Shown in pieces: positions 16,937-26,931 of a stretch of DNA of 64,000 nt (its first letter is position 1; the number at the start of each line of letters is the position of its first letter). The notes below the pieces were generated by a model. It had not been told where the DNA came from. It worked only from the letters and a program-made list of their open reading frames with translations, and did not search any database. The position numbers and the translations under genes are program-made. The DNA is from Stentor coeruleus (lineage: Eukaryota; Ciliophora; Heterotrichea; Heterotrichida; Stentoridae). The stretch is taken from positions 1 to 64,000 of the forward strand of contig MPUH01000135.1 in assembly GCA_001970955.1 (NCBI GenBank), in the 5' to 3' direction.

Positions 16937-19918
16937 TTAAAGAAGCAAATCTTCTTCTTCAAGTTCGAAATTTTTAGGCTTTTTGACGTCATTTTTAGGC
17001 TCAGGCCTCCTCATTTCAAAAGTATCAATTTTTCCTTCAGGTTTTTTCATTTCAAAAGTGCTGATTTTTGATTCAAGCTTTTTTGGTTCTTCTTTTTCTC
17101 CAAATAAGTTTCTGTTTATCGGGAGGAGTTTAGATTGGACGTTAAAAGGGAGTTTTTCTGGTTCATCATTATCGAAAATATTTGAGAACATATCGTTTTT
17201 AGCAGCATTTTCAGCTAAAGCAGATATTTTGTCTTCTTTTTTAATCAAATGGCCTCTGTTTCGTTTTGTGCTCGGGTCAGGCAGGTCGATTTTACTAAAA
17301 ATATCATTTTTTTTTTCAGGCTCATCGAAAATCGAAGGTTTTTTCCCCATATCCAGATCTTGAAAAGGACTAAACCCCTTATTTTGTTCTTTATTTCCAC
17401 TTTCATGCCTACTTATTTTATCAGATATCGGTTTAAAAACTCGATCCTCATTAGGTTTTGAGTCTAATTCTTGGAATATTGACGGTTTGGTCTCAGGTTC
17501 TTTCCAAATTGCTTGTTTTTTTCCACTGTCAAAATTCATAGGTTTACTTTCAAGTTCATCAAAAATCGAAGGTTTTGTTTCAGGTTTTTCCCAACCAGAC
17601 TGTTTTTTACCGCTATCGAGATTTGTAGTTTTATCTTCAAGCTCGTCAAAAATTGAAGGCTTTTTAAAGTTTGTTATAGGCTTAAAAGTAGGCCCAGGTT
17701 TAGTTTCTTGTTCTTGTTCTAGTTCTTGGAATATTGAAGGTTTAGTAAAAGTTTCAGGTTTTTTAAAAGACTCTGGTTTAGGGTTTTTGTCGAGTTCAGA
17801 AAATATTGAAGGTTTTGATTGGATTTCTGGCTTGAGTAAAGAACTTGGTTTGGTCTCAGGTTCAAGTTCATGAAAAATTGATGGTTTTTTCAGTGGGGTT
17901 TGGTTTTTTTCTTCAGGTTTTACACTTGACTCAAGTTCTTGAAATAAAGAAGATTTCCCTATGTCATTTTTTGGTTTCTCCATAGTTCTTGATGGTTTTT
18001 GATTTTTTTTCGCAGGTTCTGGACTTTTTATTACTGATGGTGCTTCTCCTTCAAGTTCTTTAAAAAGCGAACTTTTTTTCTCTTCCCTTTTTTTTGGCTG
18101 CTCTTGTGGCTCTTCAGGTATATTCTCAGGGATATTTTCAGGTATTATAGGAGTTTTAGTTTTTGGTTTTTGGATTTCTGGTTTAAAAAGATCTTTAAGT
18201 TTACTTTCTGAAGATAAAGATTCAAAAGGTTTGCTTTGATAAGGTTTTTCCATACTTTTTTGCACAGGGTAAATTTTTTTCTCAAACTCTTTCTCTGACC
18301 TTTTCTGACTTAAAGATTGATTTCGGGGTTCATTTTGAGGAAGACGGTTGCTACGACGTGAATTTTCAAGTTTTCTGATTTCTGATTCTACATATGGTGA
18401 TAAACTTCTTTCTGAAGAAGGTCTTTTATTAAGATTTACAATTGAAACAAGTTTGCTCATGTTGTTAGCACTAGCAATAACAAGAATATTCTCTAATTCA
18501 GCTCTGATTTTATTTACCTCATTATTCTTATCTTGTAGCATTTTTTGAACTGTAGTAAGTTCTTTTTGTAAATTATCTTTTTGATTCCTTATAGAATTCT
18601 CTTGTACTTTAAGCTGAGCCTGAGTATTCGTTCTTATTTTTTCAATATTCATAAATTGAGTATTTAGACTTGAATACTTATTAGCAAGTTTTTTATCAAT
18701 AATTGGTTCTGGTTGATAGTTTTCTGCTATAGCTTTAAGTTTATTTAATTTTTCTATCAGTTCACATTCTTTAGTATAGTTATTTTCATACCATTCCTGC
18801 TCTTTTTCTAAAGTCTTTTCAAGGTTTTTAATTTGTTCTTCTATATTTATATACTCTTCCTGAAATTGTTGTAATGAAGTTTTTTCGTCTAATTGGATTT
18901 TATCGTCTAAATCTTCGATTTTCTTCCCACGGTGGCCTTGGTTTTTCGTCATAGTCTTCATGATTTTTTCTTTCAAGTAAACTTCTTTTTCTTTATTTTT
19001 TATCTCTTCTTTTATAGTATAAAGATACTCTGAGTCATTGTATTTATCATATTTTTCTTTTATTTTGTTATATTCAGCTTCATAAATTTTCAGTCTTTTA
19101 TCAGTGACAGTACCTCCAGTTATTAATTGATCGGGGTTTGATTTTTTTGGCATAGGTTTTTTTTGAGTCGCATCGTCGAGGAATTGACTGAGTTTTTCGT
19201 TTAGTTCTTTTAGGTCACTTCGTAATTTTGTGTTTTCTTTTTCTATTTGTTGACGGGTTCTTCGATGTAATTCAGGTTTGCCTTTGATTTTGTCGAGGGT
19301 TGAGTTTTTCGGTAATTTTAATGAATTTTTTGGTGAAGAGTTTCGTCTTGTGCTTTCAACGGATTTTTGGATTTTAGGGGTTGGCATTCTTGCGCTTGGG
19401 ACTTTTGCTGGCTTGGGAGGTAGAGATGGAGATTGAGAACCTTTTATAGGAAAAAGGGGCTTTGGGTCATTTTTTACAAGAGGTTCTATTACTTTGTCTA
19501 GGGTTTTGACTGGCATTTTTTCTTCATGATTTTTACCGAATGGGTCCTGAACTCTTTCTGATGACCTCTTTCCTTGTAGTGAGCCTAATTTTGTAAACGG
19601 GTCTGGCTTTTTTGGTTCTGGCTCTTTTTTTGGTGATTCTTCAAATTCGTAATTTTGAAAAGAGTCGTCATATATTTCTTCGCTTTCCTCTTTCGTTTTC
19701 ACATCTTTCAATGGATTTTTTTTATTTGGAACATACTCGATAGATTCATCAGTTACATCATGCTCTTCGTATACATTTGATTTATAAATAAGGTTTGCAG
19801 CGGGTTTTGGGAGATTTTGATTCTTGGGTTTGTTATCATCTTCATAATCAACCTCCTCAAAGTCTGATTCGTAATTCGCTTCATAGCTTCCGCCTTCGAT
19901 ATCATTTTCATAGCTCAT
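16937..19918 (-). CDS. 993-aa coiled-coil protein with repeated (P/S)SxFxELE motifs
   Basis: The acidic N-terminus (GSYEANYESDFEEVDYEDD) is followed by a Lys/Pro/Ser-rich linker. A central coiled coil spans residues about 215-500, starting near TRQQIEKENTKLRSDLKELN. A disordered C-terminal third contains about a dozen copies of one short motif: SSLFKELEG, SSLFQELES, PSIFHELEP, PSIFSELDK, PSIFQELEQ, PSIFDELED, PSIFDELES, PSIFQELDS, SPFQDLDMG and PSIFDEPEK, then degenerate DIFSKIDL and DMFSNIFD. The motifs are spaced 17-35 residues apart by Lys/Pro-rich sequence, the pattern of an array of docking sites for one partner. It is a single exon with no stop. The style suggests a cytoskeletal or basal-body scaffold. 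I do not recognise an orthologue. Confidence 0.85.
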   Translation of the reverse strand: MSYENDIEGGSYEANYESDFEEVDYEDDNKPKNQNLPKPAANLIYKSNVYEEHDVTDESIEYVPNKKNPLKDVKTKEESEEIYDDSFQNYEFEESPKKEPEPKKPDPFTKLGSLQGKRSSERVQDPFGKNHEEKMPVKTLDKVIEPLVKNDPKPLFPIKGSQSPSLPPKPAKVPSARMPTPKIQKSVESTRRNSSPKNSLKLPKNSTLDKIKGKPELHRRTRQQIEKENTKLRSDLKELNEKLSQFLDDATQKKPMPKKSNPDQLITGGTVTDKRLKIYEAEYNKIKEKYDKYNDSEYLYTIKEEIKNKEKEVYLKEKIMKTMTKNQGHRGKKIEDLDDKIQLDEKTSLQQFQEEYINIEEQIKNLEKTLEKEQEWYENNYTKECELIEKLNKLKAIAENYQPEPIIDKKLANKYSSLNTQFMNIEKIRTNTQAQLKVQENSIRNQKDNLQKELTTVQKMLQDKNNEVNKIRAELENILVIASANNMSKLVSIVNLNKRPSSERSLSPYVESEIRKLENSRRSNRLPQNEPRNQSLSQKRSEKEFEKKIYPVQKSMEKPYQSKPFESLSSESKLKDLFKPEIQKPKTKTPIIPENIPENIPEEPQEQPKKREEKKSSLFKELEGEAPSVIKSPEPAKKNQKPSRTMEKPKNDIGKSSLFQELESSVKPEEKNQTPLKKPSIFHELEPETKPSSLLKPEIQSKPSIFSELDKNPKPESFKKPETFTKPSIFQELEQEQETKPGPTFKPITNFKKPSIFDELEDKTTNLDSGKKQSGWEKPETKPSIFDELESKPMNFDSGKKQAIWKEPETKPSIFQELDSKPNEDRVFKPISDKISRHESGNKEQNKGFSPFQDLDMGKKPSIFDEPEKKNDIFSKIDLPDPSTKRNRGHLIKKEDKISALAENAAKNDMFSNIFDNDEPEKLPFNVQSKLLPINRNLFGEKEEPKKLESKISTFEMKKPEGKIDTFEMRRPEPKNDVKKPKNFELEEEDLLL

Positions 19919-20304
19919 TTTTTATATAAATTTCAAGCATCTTGCTTGCTAATAAGAAAATGATAAGTAGATATATTCGAGTTTTAAAGTTAGGTGTAGA
20001 TTTTTTAATTTTTTTATGTTTTAACTAGAGCATGATATAGGTTTAAATAGAGTATTCATTAAGTTATTTTTTTTTATGTGAAATTTTAAATAGCTAATGA
20101 TGCATGTATAGCTAAAGTTTTGATTTTATTAGTTTTCTATGAGAATCACTTAACTCTTTAAAAGATATTAATTTTTATTCATCAAACGAATAATAAACTT
20201 CAATACATATTTTATAAAATATTCTGATACCACCTATTCACCATTATCTAAAATCTTATTCCCACTACTAAAAATTTATCTCATGTCATTATTAATAATA
20301 AAAT
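19919..20304. other. Divergent promoter region
   Basis: 386 bp of A/T-rich DNA between two divergent starts (19918 minus, 20305 plus). No specific element recognised. Confidence 0.5.
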
Positions 20305-20691
20305 ATGCGGAGGAAAAGAATAAGAGGTATCTACACAAATAAAACTGTTAAAAAATGTTCGACATGTGAAGATTATTGTTCTCAATGTAAAGGTCCTTGT
20401 AAAACATTTTCTAAAGATTCAAACATTAGAGCTTTAGTTTGGGAAGATCATACTATTCCAAGTTCGTTTAAAAATAAAAAAACTCATAGAATAGGTGTTG
20501 GGAATTATCGAGGAACGAAAAACTTTAACTTTTTCAACCCAAGAAATCATAAACGTAATCGTAAAAGCAGTCCTGTATATGGACTAGATAAAGATTTTAA
20601 AAATAGTGTTAAAAGAGATCTTGAAGATCAGCTAAAATGTTATGAGCATGAAGTTTTTGCTGAATCTTTAAGAGCTCCGTTTAAACCTTAA
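20305..20691 (+). CDS. Small Cys-rich basic protein, paralogue A of a tandem pair
   Basis: 128 aa, starting MRRKRIRGIYTNKTVKKC, with a CSTCEDYCSQCKGPC cluster (five Cys at about 18-32). There follow a conserved NFNFFNPRNHKRNRK block and an acidic-basic C-terminus (DLEDQLKCYEHEVFAESLR). It is clearly paralogous to the gene at 21136-21528 along its whole length. The CxxC cluster could bind zinc, and the Arg/Lys-rich ends suggest nucleic-acid binding, but this is inference. I know no family of this form; probably lineage-specific. Confidence 0.8.
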   Translation: MRRKRIRGIYTNKTVKKCSTCEDYCSQCKGPCKTFSKDSNIRALVWEDHTIPSSFKNKKTHRIGVGNYRGTKNFNFFNPRNHKRNRKSSPVYGLDKDFKNSVKRDLEDQLKCYEHEVFAESLRAPFKP

Positions 20692-20739
20692 GATATTAGT
20701 TATTTATAAATTATTTTTAGGTTTTATAGGAAGGCTCTA

Positions 20740-20952
20740 CAGTTTAATCTTTATTACATTTTTAAAGATATTATTTTTTTTCTATTAAATTAGGCTTGAA
20801 GGGTATAATTTTATGATAGTTTCAGTTGTATCAAGTCTTTAACTAATTTTATTCNCAGTTTAATCTTTATTACATTTTTAAAGATATTATTTTTTTTCTA
20901 TTAAATTAGGCTTGAAGGGTATAATTTTATGATAGTTTCAGTTGTATCAAGT
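20740..20952. repeat. 97-bp direct duplication flanking an assembly N
   Basis: Bases 20740-20836 recur identically at 20856-20952, with a single N at 20855 between them. The position of the N between two copies marks this as a probable gap-closing artefact. The true spacing between the two Cys-rich genes is then about 116 bp shorter. Confidence 0.88.
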
Positions 20953-21135
20953 ATTTTTTTATCAACAAAATATTTTACATATTTCATCTGATATTTCCCG
21001 AAGCACCCTTATTCAAAATCCACATCAACATCTAACACTACCTTTAAACAAAAACTATCTAATCCATCAGCCACATCAAATCCTACAAATAGAATCTTTT
21101 ACCTACTATCTCATATTTTTTTTAATAATCTAAAA

Positions 21136-21528
21136 ATGCGAAGGAAAAGAATCAGAGGCATCTACACAAACAAAGCAGTAAAAAGATGTCCAACATGCGA
21201 AAAATGTTGTACCCAATGTAAAGGTCCTTGTAAAACCTATTCCTATGATCCAAAAATAAGAGCTTTAGCTGGAGAAAATCATACCATTAACAACAACAAC
21301 TATGCCAGAAAACCAAAACCTTATAGAATGGGTATTGGCGATTACAAATGTACGAAAAAATTCAATTTTTTCAACCCAAGAGACCATAAACGCAGTCGAA
21401 TGGATTGCTTTACATATAAAGTATATCAAGATTTTAAAAATAGGGCAAAAAAAGATCTTGAAGATCAGCTAAAATGTTATGAACACGAACTCTACGCTGA
21501 CTCCTTAAGAAAGACTTTCAAGCATTAA
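21136..21528 (+). CDS. Small Cys-rich basic protein, paralogue B
   Basis: This 130-aa protein is the tandem paralogue of 20305-20691. It shares the MRRKRIRGIYTNK start, the CPTCEKCCTQCKGPC cluster, KKFNFFNPRDHKRSR and the C-terminal DLEDQLKCYEHELYADSLR. Differences are spread along the length, including a two-residue insertion in the middle (NNNNYARKPKP), so the duplication is old and both copies are kept in frame, implying selection. Function unknown. Its stop is 25 bp from the stop of the convergent gene on the minus strand. Confidence 0.8.
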   Translation: MRRKRIRGIYTNKAVKRCPTCEKCCTQCKGPCKTYSYDPKIRALAGENHTINNNNYARKPKPYRMGIGDYKCTKKFNFFNPRDHKRSRMDCFTYKVYQDFKNRAKKDLEDQLKCYEHELYADSLRKTFKH

Positions 21529-21552
21529 ACTAATTATTATTTACAAGAATAA

Positions 21553-22326
21553 TTAAACATTTTCCGTAAATTCTGTAGTCCATAACTTTCTATATTTCTC
21601 AGTAATATAATTGCTTTTCTGTGCAGTAGGGCTTGGAGTATACAATCTTTTAGTAACTTCACTTGTATCTGCTCTTTTTCCATATTTCAATTGCATTTTG
21701 TTAATTAAACCTTTGACTTCATCTGAATTCTCAAAAGAAAACTCTCTGATTTTCTTAAACCTCTCATTAACTTTATCATACATTTTATCAGTCACTTTTA
21801 ATCTTGGGCAATACATATTCCCAGATGAGGTCTTAAATATAATATTTCGTGATTTTAATGATAAGTCTTTGTTAAAAGATTTTCTGCTGATTTTTTTTGA
21901 TATTTTGTGAAAAAGTCGTTGTTTACGATCGAAAATATGAGTTTTTTCTGAGTTCTCGTCTTGAGGTAAGCAGATGTGATGCGCTACAAAATTCCCTTGT
22001 TCATTGTAGGAGTTATGGGCACCCCATGGAGATTTAGGTAGACTGATGATTTGAAGACCATCTTTGAAAGATATGTGATCCCGTTGTAAGTTCTCGATAA
22101 GGTTAACTTTGGGTTTGTGGGGTTTTAGTAAATAGTTCCCATCTTTTGAGCTTTGGGTATGAAGAGTTCTGAATTCTAAGTATTTTATGGACCCTGGGTC
22201 AACTTTGCTAAACTGGTTTTTGTATATTTTTTTAAATTTGGCTTGGAGCTCACGATGGTGATCTTGGCTTGACTCGATTCCTCGTGTTTTCCGAGTATTT
22301 ATATATAAATCGTTTAATTTTTCCAT
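21553..22326 (-). CDS. Unrecognised basic 257-aa protein
   Basis: The protein begins MEKLNDLYINTRKTRGIESS; the ATG at 22326 is used because the frame further upstream has only a TTG. It is rich in Lys, Ser and aromatic residues, with SPWGAHNSYNEQGNFVAHH, KISKKISRKSFNKDLSLKSR and a C-terminal KYRKLWTTEF. There are no cysteine clusters, membrane helices or strong coiled coil. It could be a small cytoskeleton-associated protein, but nothing in the sequence proves it. Confidence 0.75.
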   Translation of the reverse strand: MEKLNDLYINTRKTRGIESSQDHHRELQAKFKKIYKNQFSKVDPGSIKYLEFRTLHTQSSKDGNYLLKPHKPKVNLIENLQRDHISFKDGLQIISLPKSPWGAHNSYNEQGNFVAHHICLPQDENSEKTHIFDRKQRLFHKISKKISRKSFNKDLSLKSRNIIFKTSSGNMYCPRLKVTDKMYDKVNERFKKIREFSFENSDEVKGLINKMQLKYGKRADTSEVTKRLYTPSPTAQKSNYITEKYRKLWTTEFTENV

Positions 22327-22713
22327 ATATTTATACAATACTAAGCATTAAACCTTATTTCAATACTCATAATTCTTTATAAAAATATTTTCCTACGTAT
22401 TTTCATTAGTTTTAAAGGTATTTATTTTTTTCAACAACTTATTTCTTTCACCCTTCACCTTAATACATATATTTTATAATCATATATCTATTTCATTATA
22501 CATTTTGAAATAATTTTTTATAAGTCAATTACAAGATCCTCACTTCTAGAATTTTCTTATGTAAGTAGTTAAAATGTATTAAAGGCAATATGGACAAAAG
22601 AGAATTTTGAAAAGTTTTTCTATTTAAAATATCGTAAAGAAGAATTATAAGGTTTATAAATATTAAACTACTACCAGCCATTAAAAGCTATTTAACATAA
22701 TCTAATAAATATA
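22327..22713. other. Divergent intergenic region
   Basis: 387 bp of A/T-rich sequence between the divergent starts at 22326 (minus) and 22714 (plus). No element recognised. Confidence 0.5.
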
Positions 22714-23139
22714 ATGGATAACACTAATATCCCTCAAGAAGTTCTTGGATGCACTTATCCTAATTGTGGAAAACTGCTTAGTTCCAAATACAATCTTAAA
22801 AGACACATAGAATCCTGTCATTTAGGTAGTCGACCTTATGAGTGTCACATTTGCTACAAACGTTTCTCATCAAAGCAAAACAAACGGGAGCATGTTAGAC
22901 TTGAGCATTCCTATTCATGTGATCCTAATGATGTTTCATCAAATGCTACTAAGGTAAAAGCTTCAACAATGGAAATCCCAAAACTTTCAACTTTATTGTA
23001 TAGCTCAGCTGATCCTGATATCCGACCCTTTACAAAAATCCAACGCGTTTATTTATACTCGGATCTGTTTGATAAAGTTGATTTACCTGTGTTATCAGAA
23101 GAAAGACAAGCTGAATGCAAACTCCCTTATCATAGTTAA
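22714..23139 (+). CDS. Two-finger C2H2 zinc-finger protein
   Basis: The 141-aa protein has two adjacent C2H2 fingers. Finger 1 (about 10-35) is of the CTYPNC type with H-x4-H (HIESCH). Finger 2 (about 43-67) is CHIC with H-x4-H (HVRLEH). The linker is LGSRPYE. A roughly 70-residue tail follows with PKLSTLLYSSADPDIRPFTK. The same plan, fingers then a tail opening with a KLxxLL segment, is seen in the minus-strand gene at 33831-34301, so the two are probably paralogues. Likely a DNA-binding regulator acting in the nucleus; targets unknown. Confidence 0.85.
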   Translation: MDNTNIPQEVLGCTYPNCGKLLSSKYNLKRHIESCHLGSRPYECHICYKRFSSKQNKREHVRLEHSYSCDPNDVSSNATKVKASTMEIPKLSTLLYSSADPDIRPFTKIQRVYLYSDLFDKVDLPVLSEERQAECKLPYHS

Positions 23140-24123
23140 ATATATTAAAGGTTTTTTTAAGGGTTCTAATTTTTTAAAGGCTTTTAGGTTTATAAACTGT
23201 GATAAAATCGTATATGATTAGTTATCGATAAATTTTATATGTAATTATCTTAGTTAATTGAATAAAAGGTCATTTTTAGTTGTATTTTGCATAAGAGTAT
23301 ATATAGAAAATCGTATATAAATAGGTGAACTTGTTAGAAAAAATTGTGGAGTGAGAATTGATAGGAAAATTTTACTTTTGATTTAATTTGAATAGGATAA
23401 TTGTGGTTTTTATACAATGTGAATATGATGGGTCTTAATAGAAAATTGCCTGCTTAAGATTTTGCATTTCTGGTATATGAAATTTTCTTTATTGTTTAGG
23501 TTATGAGTATATGTATGAATAAATATTGGTGGGAATGAGGATTTGGAAGCTAGATTAGGTGATTTAAAGGATTTTTAGATGTTTTTTAATGAATATTTGG
23601 TAAATTGTGTATTTTGATTATATTTTTAAGGTCGGTTGCAGATGATAAAATAGTGAAAGGTCCTGATATGAGAGGTTTATTGATTTCATATCATGATTTT
23701 GGTTTTAACTTTTTGATTGAGGGATATAAACAATATTTTAGAATATGGGGAATGTATTTGATTGATATGGTCAAAAGCTTTGATAAGAAATAAAATGCTT
23801 TTAGGATAAAAGATAATAAAATGAGATTAAAGATAGGTTTTAAGGAAATCGATATAATGGTTTATGGCTTTTTGAAATTTATTTAAGTTTTAGTTAGAAA
23901 ATTTTATTTATTGTTTGACATGTTGAAAATACAAGTATTATTATGTTTACCTGATATTAAGATTAAAATAAGCATTAAAATCAAAATAAACTAAAAAGTT
24001 TATATAAAAGGCAAATCTATGTTATGATATTTAGGAATTTTTTGTTTAACTTTAAGATAATATAAACGGGTAATTATTCACTGGGAGTTTTCTATTCTAA
24101 ATTATATGGAAAAGTTCAAAGTT
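23140..24123. other. Intergenic between convergent genes
   Basis: A/T-rich. A 62-codon frame at 23605-23793 has no recognisable content and an A/T composition like its surroundings. I do not count it as a gene. Confidence 0.5.
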
Positions 24124-25824
24124 TTAGAACCTTCTTTTAAATGAGCTTTTTATTCCCCCAAGTTCAACAGACATAGATACTCGAGCTTGTCTTTGCATCT
24201 TAGCTTTAACTCTTTCAGGACTATCAAAGGTCCTAATAGAATCACTGAGTTTTCTTGCATAATCCCCTGAACGTAAATCAGGTGTTCGTGAATCATAACT
24301 CACTGAGTTTATACTCGGCAACATATTAGAAAAAGCAATATTCTCTGAAGTATTTTTTAAATCAACTTTAACTCCATCTAACAATTGTAATAATTTATGA
24401 TACTGTTCATTTCTTATATTCTCTTCTGACCTCATTCTTGCTTCTAATATAAAAATCCTCGCTTCAGTTGGACTCATCCCTTTAATCTCTTTAAGATTCA
24501 CAGGCAACCAATAAAGTTTCTCTTTAATCTCAGTTAAATCTTCAGAGTAGGTATTTTTAGCATTTTTCAGTCCGTTTTCCAATGTGATTTTCATCGAGTT
24601 TATTTTCATTTTATTCATATTATTAACTTTTTCCATCTTTTCCTCAATTTCCAACTTTGTTTTTTGTATCTCTTCGAAAACTCTTGTAAAATCAGGCTCT
24701 TTATACTTTGTCTGGACCATTTCTGGGATATAATTTTTGATAGTTTCATGACGAACAACTTTAGTTTCTTGAATTTTCCCTATATTTTTTTCATCATTTA
24801 CAATAGGGTTTTCATTTATATATTTAACTTGAGATATTGGGGTATTTTCATATACCTGTTGTTGTATAATATGCTCACTATCATCTAATGCAATAATTTT
24901 ATAATCAATCCTTTTAATATCTTCTTGAATATTTTTTATAATTGTTTCACAGCTTTCCTGATCATTTCTCAAACTTTTTATAACTTTTCTATGTTTTTTA
25001 ACCTTATTTTTCACCACATTCACCGCGCCTTCAACTGTCCCAATATATTTTTTAAATTCATTAACCTTTTGGTTAATTTTCAAAATCTCAGTGTCAAGGT
25101 CTAGAATAATTTTCTCCATCCCTTGTTTAATTTCTTCAATTTCTCCCATAAGCACATTGAATTTGTGCTCATTTTCTTGGTTTTGTCTTTGAAGTTCTTC
25201 GTTTATTTTATTTAGTTCTTCAGTTGTATTTCTAGTTAGATTTTACTTTATATTTTCTTGAACAAACGATGAAAAACTTTCTAGATTTGTTGTTAAAGTA
25301 TGGATTTCTGGGTCGACTATTGTGTATTTTATGTCTTCACGGATTTCTTTACGAAGTCTTGAACTATTTTCTCTTATGCTTTGTTGAAGTTTTGTATCGA
25401 GTATTTCATAAGTTGGTAATGTATTCATAGAAGTTTTAAGTGAAGCGAATTGTATGTCAAGAAATGCAAACTTACCTTCAGTATGCTTTTTTAGATATTC
25501 AACTTCGGAAGTTATAGATTTTTGTAAGGCCTGATGAGATTTTTGAGCTGAGTCTACTGTATCTTTAAGTAATCTGCTGTAGTTTTCTTCAGCTGAAATT
25601 ACTAAAGTTTTAATGTTGTTGATTTCAAAGTCGAACTTGGAAAGTTGAGATTCCGCATTTCTGTTAAAATTCATCACACCTTGATTACTTTCTTTGATAC
25701 TTTGCAGTTGTAAAGAGATACACTTTTTCAATACTTTGATTGACTTAACCACAGGTGGGGGTATATTAGTCCATTCACTAGGATCAATAGCACTAAGTTC
25801 TTGAAAACATACATCTGAGTCCAT
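24124..25824 (-). CDS. 561-aa coiled-coil protein with one 15-nt intron
   Basis: Two minus-strand frames (25824 down to 25243 and 25155 down to 24124) are one gene. The first ends at a TAA lying inside intron GTAAAATCTAACTAG (25232-25246). Excision gives ENIK-NTTEELNKINEELQ and runs on without a break. The protein starts MDSDVCFQELSAIDPSEWTN. It is heptad-rich over residues about 30-210 and 195-480 and ends in a basic tail with SVSYDSRTPDLRSGDYARKL. It is probably a structural or cytoskeletal rod. No orthologue recognised. Its start is 174 bp from that of the divergent cyclin gene. Confidence 0.85.
25232..25246 (-). other. 15-nt intron
   Basis: Sense GTAAAATCTAACTAG. It joins ATA-AA|A-AAT and unites the two halves of the coiled-coil gene. 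Confidence 0.92.
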
Positions 25825-25998
25825 TTATAATTTTTCAAAATACTCCTTTTCTTGTTTATATCAAAACATCAATCATGAACTTTACTTTTCAAAGCTAAAT
25901 ACTCATATCATCATAAATATCAAAAAATATTTAAACCTTTTAAGTATATCTAGTTTATAAAATGGAAAGATACGTTAAGATACTGTATCTATAAACAT

Positions 25999-26907
25999 AT
26001 GCAAAGACATCATAAAAACTCTTCAAGCACTTCTTCACTTAAACTATTTTCTTTTGAGCCTCGGAATAATACAAGACAAGAAAAAAATAAACAACAGCCT
26101 CAGTTGATTATAAGATGTGTAAGAAATCGTTCTCATACTCCAGAAAGAAGGATTATTACTGCGGATTGTACAATTTTATTGCAAACTGAAGAGTATAGTT
26201 TGACTCCAGACTGTCTTTTAAGGCATAATATTAATGAACATATGAGGGCGAAAATGGTTGATTGGATGATAGAAGTTACTTCTATTTTCCAGTCCTTACC
26301 AAGAACATTTTTTATTGCTGTTAAAATCATGGACAAGTTTTTTACTTTGCAGAATGTTAGTGTTAGTTCTGGGTTACTGCATATAATAGGCTTGACTTCA
26401 ATATTTATAGCCTCAAAATATGAAGATGTTGTCACTATATCATCAAAAGAAGTTGTGGATCTTATCGCCCACAACAAAATCTCATCAGAAGACCTTTTTA
26501 TGACCGAACAAGCTATTCTTAAAAAACTTGGCTTTTTTGTCAACTTCATAACACGTTGCGACTTTATCGAGGAAATCAGTAAAGAAATTTCCCTAAGTGA
26601 AGACCTCACAAGATATGCCCTTTTTCTAAGTCAAGTTTCTATGCATATCTACTCTCATTTAAGCTTAAAAGAATCCCAAATCGCTTATTGTTGTCTGTTT
26701 ATCTCAGCCAAAGCATTAAAAAAAGAAGAGTCCGCAATAAAAATCCTCGCCAAATGCGTGATTTCTAAAGTCTTCGTTGATTTTGAAAGCTTCAAAGCCG
26801 ACCTAATCAAATTCAAAACCCTAAACCCCAAGTTCCAAAAAGCTCAAACCACAAACAAAATGGACTTCGGCCTTGTGAATGGAACTTTTCATGCTTTTAT
26901 TCAATAA
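25999..26907 (+). CDS. A/B-type cyclin
   Basis: The 302-aa protein has an N-terminal cyclin box beginning RHNINEHMRAKMVDWMIEV (residues about 75-93), the MRAxxVDWxxEV signature of mitotic cyclins. SLPRTFFIAVKIMDKFF, GLTSIFIASKYEDV and ILKKLGFFVNFITRCDFIEE follow. A second cyclin fold (about 205-285) contains SLKESQIAYCCLFISAK. It activates a CDK and drives nuclear division. The N-terminal 60 residues lack a clear RxxLxxxxN destruction box. The gene is compact: 174 bp from its divergent neighbour and 24 bp from the convergent PKA-R gene. Confidence 0.92.
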   Translation: MQRHHKNSSSTSSLKLFSFEPRNNTRQEKNKQQPQLIIRCVRNRSHTPERRIITADCTILLQTEEYSLTPDCLLRHNINEHMRAKMVDWMIEVTSIFQSLPRTFFIAVKIMDKFFTLQNVSVSSGLLHIIGLTSIFIASKYEDVVTISSKEVVDLIAHNKISSEDLFMTEQAILKKLGFFVNFITRCDFIEEISKEISLSEDLTRYALFLSQVSMHIYSHLSLKESQIAYCCLFISAKALKKEESAIKILAKCVISKVFVDFESFKADLIKFKTLNPKFQKAQTTNKMDFGLVNGTFHAFIQ

Positions 26908-26931
26908 TAATCTATTTATTCTTCTAAAAAT

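Noticed and set aside
23605-23793. 62-codon frame
   Set aside because: No ATG-proximal or coding features, isolated in a 1-kb intergenic stretch.
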